Below, piece by piece: positions 1 through 8,493 of a DNA stretch of 64,000 nt. The position numbers and the translations under genes are program-made. The notes beneath the pieces are model-generated. The model saw only the letters and a list, made by a program, of their open reading frames with translations. It made no database searches and was not told the DNA's origin. The DNA is taken from assembly GCF_003947455.1 (NCBI RefSeq), contig NZ_QHJH01000009.1:1-64000 (forward strand), given 5' to 3'. The stretch comes from Streptomyces sp. WAC 04229 (lineage in GTDB: Bacteria; Actinomycetota; Actinomycetes; Streptomycetales; Streptomycetaceae). Numbering within the stretch: the first letter of the stretch is position 1; every line of letters begins with the position of its first letter.

Positions 1-83
1 CTCGGCTCCGTGCTCGCGGACGCCTCGGGCGGGGGCGGCGAGTCCTCGGCGGCGCCCGAGGCGTCCGCGAGCACGGAGCCGAG
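1..83. repeat. Perfect 30-bp inverted repeat inside a coding region
   Basis: Bases 1-30 and 54-83 are exact reverse complements, separated by 23 bp. The repeat starts at the window edge and may extend further left. It encodes part of the Ser/Gly/Glu-rich linker of the partial protein. Confidence 0.9.
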
Positions 84-429
84 CAGCGGCAGCGACGGGT
101 CGCCGTCCGACGCCGGGGAGTTGGAGGGGAGCTGGCTGGCCACCACCGACGGCCAGGCCGTCGCGCTGATGGTGACCGGCGGCAAGGCCGCCCTCTTCGC
201 CACCGGCGGGACGGTGTGCAGCGGCACCGCCGGTGAGGACGCCGGCACCCGCATCGTCCGCCTCAAGTGCACCGACGGCAGCGACGAGCGGTCGACCGGC
301 ACGGTCGGGTCGGTGGACGGCAAGTCCCTCAAGATGATCTGGGAGGGCGGTCTCGGCGAGGAGACGTACACCAAGTCGGAGGGCGGGTCGCTGCCGCCGG
401 GGCTGCCGACGGAGGGCCTCGGCTCCTGA
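1..429 (+). CDS. C-terminal part of an exported or membrane-anchored protein (start outside window)
   Basis: The frame is open through base 1, so the gene begins upstream and only 142 residues are visible. The first ~40 are a Ser/Gly/Ala/Glu-rich linker. A compact ~85-residue part follows with two cysteines (GGTVCSGT and RLKCTDG) that could form a disulphide, then a Pro/Gly-rich tail. A low-complexity linker before a small domain is typical of extracytoplasmic actinobacterial proteins, but no signal peptide or membrane segment is in view, so location is inferred. I do not recognise the family. The linker is encoded by a perfect 30-bp inverted repeat. The gene is convergent with the next one, 24 bp away. 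Confidence 0.6.
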   Translation, partial: LGSVLADASGGGGESSAAPEASASTEPSSGSDGSPSDAGELEGSWLATTDGQAVALMVTGGKAALFATGGTVCSGTAGEDAGTRIVRLKCTDGSDERSTGTVGSVDGKSLKMIWEGGLGEETYTKSEGGSLPPGLPTEGLGS

Positions 430-453
430 ACCCGCGCCTGCTCCGGTGGCCGC

Positions 454-1590
454 CTACCGCAGGGGCCGTCGGCGGCCGACCTCGGCGTGGTCGGCCGCGC
501 GGGTGCCCTCCGTCCAGCCGGCCGCGTCACCGGCGCCGCGCAGCCGGGTCGTGGTCGTCTCGGGGAACATGCGCTCCAGCCGGTCGGTGACCGCGACGTC
601 CCGGGAGGCGAGCACCGGCAGCAGGTCCACGTCCCCGGCGCTGCCGGCCTCGGCGGCGACGGCGGCGGCGGCCCGCAACCGGGTGCCCGCGCGGTGGGCG
701 TAGGCGGCGAGGAACGACTGGCGGAAGGTCTTGGTGCGCTTGCGTCCGCACGCCCGCTGGGCCGCCTCCGCCTTGGTCATCGCGGCCTCGGCCTGCACCA
801 GCAGTGAGGTGTAGAGGAGTTCGACGGCCTCCAGGTCGGCCTCGAAACCGACGACGGTGGAGAAGCCGAGGGGCTCGTTCCACACCGCCCGGCAGTGGTT
901 GGCGTCGGCCACCGCGTCCAGCAGCACCGCCTTGGCCTGCTCGTACGGCGCCTCGACGCCGATCCGGCAGGCGCCGGGGGCGTCCGGCGAGGGCGCGTGC
1001 GCCGACAGCAGCGCCTCGTCGACGCTGTGGCGGGCCATCAGCTCCTGCGCCTTGGCGCTCAGCGCCTCCGCCTCCTGCGGATACCCGGTCGCCTCCGCCT
1101 TGGCGAGCAGCGCGCGGATGCGGGCGAGGGCGCGGGACTCGGGGCGGCTCTCCTGCCGGGGCCGCCCGGTCTCCCCCGCGTCGAGGGGCTCCAGCGTGGG
1201 CAGCCGCAGCAGCAGGCGGTACAGCTCCAGTACGGCGGTGGCGTGCGAGAAGCGGTCGGCGCGGGGCGGGGCGGCCCCGTCCGGTACGGCGTCGAGCTGC
1301 GCCGCCCAGCGGGGGCCACGCGCACGGTCGTGCGGTGCCTGCGCGCGGATCAGCGCCGCGACCAGCCGTACGTGCACGTCGTACAGTTCGCGGCGGACGA
1401 TGCGCACGAGGTCGGCGGGCTGCCAGCCGCGCCGCCAGGCCGTGGCCACGAACTCCTCACCGCGCCGCGCCAGCTCCGCGTCCGCCGCCGGGTCGGCCGC
1501 GAGCAGCGAGGCGGCGGTGTCGAGGGCGTGCTCGGCGGTGTCGTACAGGGCGGCCTCGAAGGCGCGGTCGACGGTGCGGGACGTACTCAC
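454..1590 (-). CDS. DUF2786 domain protein
   Basis: 378 residues from a GTG start. The middle holds the DUF2786 signature (ALARIRALLAKAEATG followed by EAEALSAKAQELMARHSV, about residues 155-195), a short helical motif found in actinobacterial and phage proteins of unknown function. The N-terminal third is rich in Ala/Arg helices, and the C-terminal part has the conserved-looking CRAVW and AYAHRAGTRL segments. No membrane segment, signal peptide or catalytic motif is apparent, so it is probably cytoplasmic. It stands alone, convergent with the gene to its left and divergent from the LysE gene. Function unknown; family assignment from the motif only. Confidence 0.8.
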   Translation of the reverse strand: MSTSRTVDRAFEAALYDTAEHALDTAASLLAADPAADAELARRGEEFVATAWRRGWQPADLVRIVRRELYDVHVRLVAALIRAQAPHDRARGPRWAAQLDAVPDGAAPPRADRFSHATAVLELYRLLLRLPTLEPLDAGETGRPRQESRPESRALARIRALLAKAEATGYPQEAEALSAKAQELMARHSVDEALLSAHAPSPDAPGACRIGVEAPYEQAKAVLLDAVADANHCRAVWNEPLGFSTVVGFEADLEAVELLYTSLLVQAEAAMTKAEAAQRACGRKRTKTFRQSFLAAYAHRAGTRLRAAAAVAAEAGSAGDVDLLPVLASRDVAVTDRLERMFPETTTTRLRGAGDAAGWTEGTRAADHAEVGRRRPLR

Positions 1591-1713
1591 CCGGCGATCG
1601 TGCCATGCCGGCGGGGGTGGGTTTGTGGTGGAGGGGGATGGGCGGCCGGGCTCGCCGCGATGCCGGTCTCACTCCTCGGAATTCGACCGGCGCAGGGTTC
1701 GGTGGGGCCGAGC

Positions 1714-2355
1714 ATGGCGGGCATGGTGGACATGACTCTCTACGCGGCGTTCCTCGTCGCCGCTCTCGCGCTCTGTGTCACTCCGGGACCCGACATGATG
1801 TTCATCGTGGCGATGGGCGGGAGGGGCGGCCCCACGGCGGGTGTGATGGCCGCGTTCGGGGTGGCCTGCGCGATGCTGGTGCACGCGGTCGCCGCGGCGC
1901 TCGGCCTGTCGGCGCTGTTCACGACGCTGCCCACGCTGTACCACGTGCTGCGCTGGGCGGGCGCGGCCTATCTGCTGTATCTGGCGGTGAAGGCGTTCCG
2001 GGACCGTTCGGTGCCGGGCGAGGGGGACGCGGCGGACCGGGGCACCGGGATGCGGCGGGCCTTCTGGCAGGGCGCGATCACCAACCTGCTCAACCCCAAG
2101 GTGATCCTCTTCAACGTGGCGTTCCTGCCGCAGTTCGTCGACCCCTCGCTGGGTCACGTGCCCGCGCAGCTCCTGGTGCTCGGCGGCACGCTCGTGGTGA
2201 TGGGGTTCCTGTGGGACGGCTTCGTGGGCCTGCTCTCCGGCAGGCTGGCGGGGCTGCTCAGGCGCAGTGCCCGCGTGAACCGCTGGCTCAACATCGTCTC
2301 CGGGACGGTGTTCACGGGACTCGCGGTGCGGTTGGTGGTGGCTTCCCCGAAGTAG
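1714..2355 (+). CDS. LysE/RhtB family amino acid exporter
   Basis: 213 residues. Members of this family export amino acids or related small molecules across the membrane. The N-terminus shows the family signature LCVTPGPDMMFIVAMG with its conserved Pro-Gly-Pro, and the middle has NLLNPKVILFNVAFLPQFV, the second hallmark. Five to six hydrophobic helices are apparent. The frame is open far upstream, but the protein becomes family-like only from here. ATG 1714 has a GGTGGGG ribosome site six bases upstream; ATGs at 1723 and 1732 are alternatives. Substrate cannot be told from sequence. It stands alone, upstream of the Clp-N gene. Confidence 0.88.
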   Translation: MAGMVDMTLYAAFLVAALALCVTPGPDMMFIVAMGGRGGPTAGVMAAFGVACAMLVHAVAAALGLSALFTTLPTLYHVLRWAGAAYLLYLAVKAFRDRSVPGEGDAADRGTGMRRAFWQGAITNLLNPKVILFNVAFLPQFVDPSLGHVPAQLLVLGGTLVVMGFLWDGFVGLLSGRLAGLLRRSARVNRWLNIVSGTVFTGLAVRLVVASPK

Positions 2356-2377
2356 CCGAGGAGCGCGTGGAGCGAGT

Positions 2378-2420
2378 GTCAACCAAAGGTTGACGCTCCA
2401 CGGCATGCAACCTACGGTTG
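2378..2420 (+). promoter_or_regulatory. Promoter with two overlapping inverted repeats, probably autoregulated
   Basis: A perfect palindrome GTCAACC-AAA-GGTTGAC (2378-2394) is followed by a second, shorter one CAACC-TAC-GGTTG (2408-2420). TTGACG (2390-2395) and TACGGT (2413-2418) are spaced 17 bp and form a good -35/-10 pair, each inside one repeat. Transcription would begin at about 2425, the A of the start codon, so the mRNA is likely leaderless. The downstream protein has its own helix-turn-helix and is the obvious candidate repressor. Confidence 0.7.
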
Positions 2421-2424
2421 ACAC

Positions 2425-3171
2425 ATGGCGACGAATCCGAGCATCACGTCATCCGTACGACTCGACGAGCTCATCACCGCGATCAAGAAGGTGCACCCGG
2501 AGCCCCTCGAACAGCTCCAGGACGCCGTCATCGCCGGCGAGCACCTCGGAGAGGTGGCCGACCACCTCATCGGACACTTCGTGGACCAGGCCCGGCGTTC
2601 GGGTGCTTCCTGGACGGACATCGGCAAGAGCATGGGCGTCACCCGGCAGGCGGCGCAGAAGCGCTTCGTGCCCAAGGAGTCGGCCGACCTGGACGCGAGC
2701 CAGGGCTTCAGCCGCTACACGCCGCGCGCGCAGAACGCCGTGATGGCCGCGCACAACGAGGCGGTGGCCGCCGGCGCCACCGAGGGCCTGCCCGAACACC
2801 TGATCCTGGGCGTGCTCACCGAACGCGACGGTCTGGCCGCCAAGGCGATCACCGCGCAGGGCGTGGCCCTGGACGCGATCCGCGCGGCGGCGACGGGGAA
2901 GCTGCCGCCCGCCGCCGACGAGGTCCCGGAACTGGTGCCGTACGGCCCCGCCGCGAAGAAGGTCCTGGAACTCACCTTCCGCGAGGCCCTCCGCCTCGGC
3001 CACAACTACATCGGCACCGAACACCTCCTGCTCGCCCTGCTGGAGCACGAGAACGGCGAGGGCGTACTGAGCGGACTCGGTATCGGCAAGGAGTCGACCG
3101 AGCGGTACGTCACGGAGGCACTGGCGCAGTTCATGAAGACGGAGGACGACGGCGGGGAGGGCCAGGGCTGA
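2425..3171 (+). CDS. HTH plus Clp N-terminal repeat protein
   Basis: 248 residues. The N-terminal ~90 contain a helix-turn-helix-like segment (SWTDIGKSMGVTRQAAQKRF, about residues 61-80). The rest carries two Clp_N repeats (YTPRAQNAVMAAHNEA and PYGPAAKKVLELTFREAL, the second followed by the diagnostic LGHNYIGTEHLLLALL). Clp_N repeats normally sit at the front of ClpA/ClpC ATPases and bind substrates or adaptors; here there is no ATPase module. The protein may be a DNA-binding regulator that senses Clp substrates or partners, but this is inference. The start coincides with the predicted transcription start. Such stand-alone HTH/Clp_N proteins are common in Streptomyces. Confidence 0.88.
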   Translation: MATNPSITSSVRLDELITAIKKVHPEPLEQLQDAVIAGEHLGEVADHLIGHFVDQARRSGASWTDIGKSMGVTRQAAQKRFVPKESADLDASQGFSRYTPRAQNAVMAAHNEAVAAGATEGLPEHLILGVLTERDGLAAKAITAQGVALDAIRAAATGKLPPAADEVPELVPYGPAAKKVLELTFREALRLGHNYIGTEHLLLALLEHENGEGVLSGLGIGKESTERYVTEALAQFMKTEDDGGEGQG

Positions 3172-3256
3172 CGCCCGCGGTCGCGGCCGAGGGGGGTGGC
3201 AACGCCGCCCCGGTCGCCGCGGGGGCGTTGTCAGACCCTGCTGCGACACTCGCGGC

Positions 3257-4948
3257 ATGGCCGACCGGTGGGCACTCGCCGTGGCCGAGGACGGTGGCGT
3301 GGACGTCGCCCCCCTCGGCCCCGACGGGCTGCCCGCCGGACCGGTGCGGCGCGAGGCCGGCCCCGCCGAGGCGGTACGGAGCAGGCCGGAGGTCGCGCGC
3401 TGGGTGTGGCGGTCCACCGCCGAGGTCGCTCCGCACCTGCTCGCCACGGGGGTGCGAGTCGAGCGGTGCTACGACCTGGAGGCGGCCGAGACCCTGCTCC
3501 TCGGCCACGAGGGGCGGTACGGGGAGCCGCGCTCGGCCGCGGCGGCCCTGGCCCGGCTGCGCGGCGGCCCCGTACCGGCCGATCCGCCGCAGCGCTCCGC
3601 CGAGCCGGGCGCGCAGTCCCCGCTGTTCGAACCGCAGGGGGCCCACCTGCCCCTGGACGACCTGCTCGCCGTCTACGCCGAGCAGCAGCGCCGGCACGAG
3701 CGGGCCGCCCACCCCGACCGGATGCGGCTGCTGACCGCGGCCGAGTCGGCGGGCACGCTGGTGGCGGCCGAGATGAACCATGCGGGGCTCCCCTGGCGGG
3801 CCGACGTGCACCGCGAGATCCTCCACGACCTGCTCGGCGAGCGGTACGCGGGCGGGGGCGAGCCGCGCCGCCTGGCCGAGCTGGCGGAAGAGGTGTCGGT
3901 GGCGTTCGGCCGCCGGGTGCGGCCCGACCTGCCCGCGGACGTGGTCAAGGCGTTCGGGCAGGCGGGCGTCAAGGTCGGCTCCACCCGCCGCTGGGAGCTG
4001 GAAGCGCTCGACCACCCCGCCGTGAAGCCCTTGATCGAGTACAAGAAGCTGTACCGGATCTGGGTCGCGCACGGCTGGTCCTGGCTCCAGGACTGGGTGC
4101 GCGAGGGACGGTTCCGCCCCGAGTTCCTGGCCGGCGGCACCGTCACCGGACGCTGGGTGACCAACGGCGGGGGCGGGCTGCAGATCCCCAAGGTGATCCG
4201 GCGGGCCGTCGTCGCCGACCCCGGCTGGCGGCTGGTCGTCGCGGACGCCGACCAGATGGAGCCGCGGGTACTGGCGGCGATCTCCCGTGACCCCGGGCTG
4301 ATGGAGGTGGCCGGCCGGGAGAGCGACCTCTACCAGTCGGTCTCCGACCGCGCCTTCTCCGGAGACCGCGGGCAGGCCAAACTCGCCGTGCTCGGCGCGG
4401 TGTACGGGCAGACCTCCGGCGACGGCCTGAAGAACCTCGCCGCGCTCCGACGCCGCTTCCCGCGGGCGGTGGCGTACGTGGACGACGCGGCCCGCGCGGG
4501 CGAGGAGGGGCGGCTCGTGCGGACCTGGCTCGGGCGCACCTGCCCGCCGGCGGCCGGCGCGGCCGACGGAGCCGAGGAGGCGGGCCTGCCGCAGGACGAC
4601 CCCACCGGCGCCCCGGACCGCCCGCACGAGTGGGTGCCGGGCTACGCCTCCACCGACGCCCGCGCGCGGGGCCGCTTCGCCCGCAATTTCGTCGTGCAGG
4701 GCAGCGCCGCCGACTGGGCGCTGCTACTGCTCGCCGCGTTGCGGCAGCACTGCGCGGACATGGCGGCCGAGCTGGTCTTCTTCCAGCACGACGAGGTGAT
4801 CGTGCACTGTCCCGCGGAGGATGCCGACGCGGTCGTGGCGGCGATCCGGGAGTCGGCGGAGCTGGCGGGAAGACTGACCTTCGGGACCACGCCGGTGCGG
4901 TTCCCGTTCACCACGGCGGTGGTGGAGTGCTACGGGGACGCGAAGTGA
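3257..4948 (+). CDS. Family A DNA polymerase (bifunctional 3'-5' exonuclease/DNA polymerase type)
   Basis: 563 residues, shorter than PolA and lacking the 5' nuclease domain. The C-terminal half has the three family A palm/finger motifs: motif A with DADQMEPRVLAA, a degenerate motif B (RGQAKLAVLGAVYGQTSG), and motif C with QHDEVIVH, so both metal-binding carboxylates are kept. The N-terminal part resembles a diverged 3'-5' exonuclease fold without obvious DEDD residues. These accessory PolA-like proteins are widespread in actinobacteria; a repair role is inferred, not shown. The gene stands alone and ends 159 bp before the left end of the mobile element. ATG 3257 is the only sensible start. 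Confidence 0.88.
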   Translation: MADRWALAVAEDGGVDVAPLGPDGLPAGPVRREAGPAEAVRSRPEVARWVWRSTAEVAPHLLATGVRVERCYDLEAAETLLLGHEGRYGEPRSAAAALARLRGGPVPADPPQRSAEPGAQSPLFEPQGAHLPLDDLLAVYAEQQRRHERAAHPDRMRLLTAAESAGTLVAAEMNHAGLPWRADVHREILHDLLGERYAGGGEPRRLAELAEEVSVAFGRRVRPDLPADVVKAFGQAGVKVGSTRRWELEALDHPAVKPLIEYKKLYRIWVAHGWSWLQDWVREGRFRPEFLAGGTVTGRWVTNGGGGLQIPKVIRRAVVADPGWRLVVADADQMEPRVLAAISRDPGLMEVAGRESDLYQSVSDRAFSGDRGQAKLAVLGAVYGQTSGDGLKNLAALRRRFPRAVAYVDDAARAGEEGRLVRTWLGRTCPPAAGAADGAEEAGLPQDDPTGAPDRPHEWVPGYASTDARARGRFARNFVVQGSAADWALLLLAALRQHCADMAAELVFFQHDEVIVHCPAEDADAVVAAIRESAELAGRLTFGTTPVRFPFTTAVVECYGDAK

Positions 4949-5075
4949 GCGCCCGCCCCCTCGCCGGCTCCGTTCCCCACTCCCCCTCGGGACCTCATCC
5001 CTTCACCAGGGGGCGGCACCCGTCCCGGACGACGACGCATGGCTACGCACCACCGGCCACACACCACGAAAAAGC

Positions 5076-5100
5076 CCAGCTCAGATACTGTCTGAGCTGG
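5076..5100 (-). terminator. Rho-independent terminator, originally of the tRNA-Thr gene
   Basis: Arms 5076-5085 and 5091-5100 are perfect complements with a 5-base loop. Read on the minus strand the hairpin is followed by a run of T (complement of 5069-5073). It lies just beyond the tRNA 3' fragment in the tRNA's reading direction, so it is the native terminator left behind at the left junction. Confidence 0.8.
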
Positions 5101-5107
5101 ACTTCGA

Positions 5108-5153
5108 ATGGAGCCGCCTTCGGGATTCGAACCCGAGACCTACGCATTACGAG
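5108..5153 (-). repeat. attL: left attachment site, 3' part of tRNA-Thr
   Basis: These 46 bp are identical to 42584-42629. In tRNA terms they run from the anticodon loop through the T arm and acceptor stem to CCA plus one base. Identity stops abruptly at both ends. It lacks the D arm and the 5' half of the acceptor stem, so it is not a functional tRNA. It marks the left boundary of the integrated element. Confidence 0.95.
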
Positions 5154-5838
5154 GGCCTGCAAGATCGTGCCGGGTTGTGTTTGGCGGTGCCACCGAGTCC
5201 TGTTCTCGCTGATCAGAGACCTGAAGCCTTGATCAGCATGACGCCCGATCCGCCGTGGTGCCGCCCAGTCCGCTCACGCAGCGCTCACGCTTCAGACCTA
5301 CGCCCGCATACCAGCAAGCGTCCGAACTGTCAGGGCGGATGCCGCGACCCAAGGAAATCGCCACAGAGGAGTCACACTGCCGGGGCGAGTACTAATCTTC
5401 TGGGGTCAGCGGTCCAGGTCTCACCCAGTGGTCGTACGGCGGCGGGGTGCCGACAGGGCCGAAGCAAGGACGGCCACGACGGTTGAAGCGGCAACAAACG
5501 CAGGGCGCCCGGTTCTGCTGATCCTGGTGCTAGATGGTATCGAGGGCCGCGGTGAGAACGGCGATGCCGTTCGCCTCAGCCGCCGAGCCGAGGGTGCGCA
5601 GCGTCGTCGCTGCCGGGGTAGTCACGCCCCGCTGCCCGGGCGTCGACTGGTCCTGGATGAGCGCGAGTGACATCGCAACGACAGTGCCGATACCAACCGT
5701 CTTGCCTGCCAACCAGGCAAGTTCACCGGTTGCACCGAGGGACGCGCTGGAAACCTCCGCTTCCGGAAACCTCTTCGCCCGTACCGCCGCCCTGCCTATG
5801 CTGCGACCCGCCCCCCTTCCTCGAATGACGAGGCCGAC
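5154..5838. other. Left end of the element without a convincing gene
   Basis: 685 bp between attL and the first Dnd-related gene. Several short frames exist on both strands, but none has both a ribosome site and recognisable protein. The best is a minus-strand frame ending at 5530 (separate entry). Confidence 0.6.
5530..5712 (-). CDS. Possible small protein or gene remnant, unknown
   Basis: A minus-strand frame of at least 60 residues. It stays open further upstream with plausible protein composition (ATGELAWLAGKTVGIGTVV and later LGSAAEANGIAVLTAALD). No ATG/GTG with a good ribosome site was found; the TTG at 5712 has none. It could be the tail of a decayed gene at the element edge. Low confidence. 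Confidence 0.25.
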   Translation of the reverse strand: MAGKTVGIGTVVAMSLALIQDQSTPGQRGVTTPAATTLRTLGSAAEANGIAVLTAALDTI

Positions 5839-7275
5839 ATGCAGCAGTCATGGAACAGCGACCGCCGCCGCACCGCGATCGGTCGCTCCAGCCTCTCCGT
5901 GCCGGCGCGCCAGGCTCTAGCCGACCGCCAGCTCAACGCGGACCGCACGATCCTCGACTACGGCTGCGGCCGGGGCGGCGATGTCGCCTCCCTCCAGCGC
6001 CTCGATTGCAAGATCACCGGTTGGGACCCCTACTACAGCTCGAGTGCGCCGGTGGCCCTCTCCGACGTCGTCCTCCTCACCTACGTCCTGAACATCATCG
6101 AGGACCCCGTCGAGCGTCGGCAGACGCTCAAGGAGGCATGGAGGCTCGCCGCCTCCGTACTCATCGTCTCGGCTCGCCTCACCTGGGAGCGGTCCAAAGT
6201 CCGCGGCCAGGAGTACGGCGACGGCCTCCTCACCAGCCGGCAGACGTTCCAGCACCTCTTCAGCCCGGACGAGCTCCGGTTCTATGTCGAGGAGGTCACA
6301 GGAACGCGCTGCATATCAGCGGCCCCCGGCATCGTGTACGCCTTCAAGGACGACTCAGCTCGACTGGACTACCTCGCACACCGCATCGTCCCCGACGCCG
6401 AGTGGCTCGCTTCAGCCGATACCACTTCCGCTATCGCCTCGCTGCTCGACTACGTCGAACGGCGTGGCCGCCCGCCCCGTGTCGACGAGATGCCCCGGCC
6501 GATGGCGGAACAGCTCGCACACCTGAAACCCGGCGAACTTAAGCGCCTCATACGCGACTCCGCCGACGCCGAGAGGGTCTCCGAGGGCGCCAAGCGCACG
6601 ACGCTGAACACGTTGCTGTTCCTCGCCGTCGAGCTCTTCAACGGCCGAGGTCCGTTCAGCAGCCTCCCCCTCGGCATCCAGCTCGACGTCCGTTCATTCT
6701 TCACCTCGTACAAGGAAGCCTGCAGGCGCTCCGACCGTCTGCTCCTAAAACTCCGGGATGACACCTATATCCGGGGCGCCATGAACGCATCCAGCGTCGG
6801 CAAGATCACCCCGACCGCGCTGTACGTGCACCGCCGGGCGATCGGCCGGATGCCGACAGTCCTGCGCCTGTACGAGCACTGCGCCTCCGTCGCCGCCGGC
6901 CGCCCTCAGGAATGGACCATCGCCAAGCTGAAGCACCAGGGGCGAGCCATCAGCTGGCTCGACTACCCGGAATTCGACAAGGACCCACACCCGCGGATCA
7001 CGTCCTCGTACCTCGTAGATCTCAAGACCCTCGAGACCTCGCACTTGTCCTACGCGAACTCCGCCAACCGTCCTCTGCTCCACCGCAAGCACGAATTCCT
7101 GGCGCCCGACGACCCGGACGTGCCGCGTTACCGCCGTCTGACCGAGTCCGAGCTGCGCGCTGGCCTCTACGAGAATCCGCACCTGATCGGCACCGAGAAT
7201 GGGTGGGAGGCCGAACTGACCAGGTGCGGGCGCATGCTTCGGGGACACCGGCTGGTCCGGCGCCCCGAAGACTGA
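5839..7275 (+). CDS. DNA phosphorothioation-associated putative methyltransferase
   Basis: 478 residues. An N-terminal Rossmann methyltransferase begins at about residue 37 with ILDYGCGRGGDVASL (SAM-binding motif I). GWDPYY and LLTYVLNIIEDP follow at the positions of motifs II and IV. The C-terminal ~230 residues form a family-specific region (WLDYPEFDKDPHPRI). The arrangement matches the family I know as the Dnd-related methyltransferase, usually found beside dnd genes; its substrate has not, to my knowledge, been settled. It is convergent with dndA (13 bp between stops), so it is not part of the dndBCDE transcript. ATG 5839 follows a weak AGG. Confidence 0.8.
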   Translation: MQQSWNSDRRRTAIGRSSLSVPARQALADRQLNADRTILDYGCGRGGDVASLQRLDCKITGWDPYYSSSAPVALSDVVLLTYVLNIIEDPVERRQTLKEAWRLAASVLIVSARLTWERSKVRGQEYGDGLLTSRQTFQHLFSPDELRFYVEEVTGTRCISAAPGIVYAFKDDSARLDYLAHRIVPDAEWLASADTTSAIASLLDYVERRGRPPRVDEMPRPMAEQLAHLKPGELKRLIRDSADAERVSEGAKRTTLNTLLFLAVELFNGRGPFSSLPLGIQLDVRSFFTSYKEACRRSDRLLLKLRDDTYIRGAMNASSVGKITPTALYVHRRAIGRMPTVLRLYEHCASVAAGRPQEWTIAKLKHQGRAISWLDYPEFDKDPHPRITSSYLVDLKTLETSHLSYANSANRPLLHRKHEFLAPDDPDVPRYRRLTESELRAGLYENPHLIGTENGWEAELTRCGRMLRGHRLVRRPED

Positions 7276-7288
7276 GCAGCTCAAACCG

Positions 7289-8434
7289 TCAGGTGGCCTC
7301 CGGTTGCATGTACGCGATCGTCTCCGCCAAGCCGTCCGGGTCAAAGTCCGAGACCTGCCCGGGGAACCACGAGAAGCGGAGGCCATTGGTGGCCACCTCC
7401 TCCGGGAGGCCCATTGCGGTCAGCACGTGGCTCGGCGTGTACGAGGCGCTGGTGCATGCGGAGCCAGTCGCCACGGCCACCTGATCCTTGATCCGTACGA
7501 TCAGGGCCTCGGCGTTCAGCCCGTCGAAGGTCACATTGAGGATGTGCGGGACCGCGTGGTCGGCATCGCCGTTGATCTGGAAGCGGGTCTTCCCGAGCGC
7601 GGCGAGCAGCCGCTCCCGCATCTCCTTGGCGTCCCGCTCCCAACGCGACCGGTTCTCCTGGAAGACCTTGGCTGCTTCGTACAGTCCCATGATCAGTGGC
7701 ACGGGGAGCGTCCCCGGGCGCAGCTTTCGCTCCTGCCCGCCACCGAACATGATCGGCTCCAGTGGCACCTTGTTCCAGCCGCGACGCCGGGTCACCAGAG
7801 CGCCGATCCCCTTGGGTGCACCGACCTTGTGGCCGCTGATGCTGGTCAAATCAATGGGCGCCTTCAGGTCCTCGGGAACCTTCGCGTACCCCTGCGCGGC
7901 GTCAACGTGGAGATAAGTCGGGGTCTTCTGGAGCTTCTCCGCCAGCTCGGCCACGGGCTGGATGACGCCCGTCTCATTGTTCACGTGCATTAGCGAGACG
8001 AGCAGGGTGTCCGGCCTCAGCTTCTCCAGCACGGCCTCCGTGGAGATCCGCCCAGAGGGGCCGGGCTCCAGGAAGTCGACCTCGAACCCCTGCTTCTCCT
8101 GCAGATGCAGCAGAGGCTCGATGACCGCCTTGTGCTCGATGGCGGAGGTGATGATGTGCTTTCGGGCGTACTTCTCGCCATACGGGGCCATGCCGAGCAG
8201 CGCGATGTTGTTGGACTCCGTCGCTCCACTGGTGAAGATGACCTCTTCGGTCCTCACACCGACCGTCCCGGCGAGGAACGCCCTGGCCTCCTGGACCGCT
8301 CTCTTTGCCCGGGCTCCGTACTCATGGGTGCGGCTGCCGGCGTTGCCGAAGTCTTCGGTCATCCAGTGGAGCACCACGTCAGCCACCCGCGGCTCCACAC
8401 GGGTCGTCGCCGCCACATCCAGATACGCCACCAC
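7289..8434 (-). CDS. dndA: Cysteine desulfurase DndA
   Basis: 381 residues, a PLP-dependent class V aminotransferase-fold enzyme that takes sulfur from L-cysteine for DNA phosphorothioation and helps build the DndC iron-sulfur cluster. The PLP-Lys is in TSISGHKVGAPKGIGAL. FTSGATESNN and HVDAAQGYAK (PLP-binding Asp) precede it, and the catalytic Cys loop is ATGSACTSAS. An open frame extends to TTG 8461, but homology begins with AYLDVAATTR, so GTG 8434 (or 8431), with GGGATGGG upstream, is preferred and gives the usual ~380-residue length. It is divergent from dndB across a 258-bp regulatory region, the layout described for S. lividans. Confidence 0.93.
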   Translation of the reverse strand: MVAYLDVAATTRVEPRVADVVLHWMTEDFGNAGSRTHEYGARAKRAVQEARAFLAGTVGVRTEEVIFTSGATESNNIALLGMAPYGEKYARKHIITSAIEHKAVIEPLLHLQEKQGFEVDFLEPGPSGRISTEAVLEKLRPDTLLVSLMHVNNETGVIQPVAELAEKLQKTPTYLHVDAAQGYAKVPEDLKAPIDLTSISGHKVGAPKGIGALVTRRRGWNKVPLEPIMFGGGQERKLRPGTLPVPLIMGLYEAAKVFQENRSRWERDAKEMRERLLAALGKTRFQINGDADHAVPHILNVTFDGLNAEALIVRIKDQVAVATGSACTSASYTPSHVLTAMGLPEEVATNGLRFSWFPGQVSDFDPDGLAETIAYMQPEAT

Positions 8435-8473
8435 CGCGCTCACCCATCCCAGAGCAATCAACCCGTTACCGGG

Positions 8474-8493
8474 TACGTCAAACCGTTAACGTA
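8474..8493. promoter_or_regulatory. Operator-like site near dndA (TACG-N12-CGTA)
   Basis: A 20-bp imperfect palindrome beginning TACGTCA and ending GTTAACGTA, 40 bp upstream of the dndA start. The reverse complement of the site at 8658-8677 matches it at 16 of 20 positions. The pair mirrors the divergent promoters. Binding protein unknown; DndB or an element-borne regulator is possible. Confidence 0.65.

Noticed and set aside
895-1713. N-terminal extension of the LysE-type gene back to 895
   Set aside because: The extension is antisense to the DUF2786 gene and Arg/Gly/Val-rich; family similarity begins at about 1714.
5108-5153. A second tRNA-Thr gene
   Set aside because: Only the 3' part exists; no D arm or 5' acceptor half is present.
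5175-5920. Short plus-strand frames at the left end of the element
   Set aside because: No ribosome sites and composition (Arg/Ser/Pro) typical of shadow frames.
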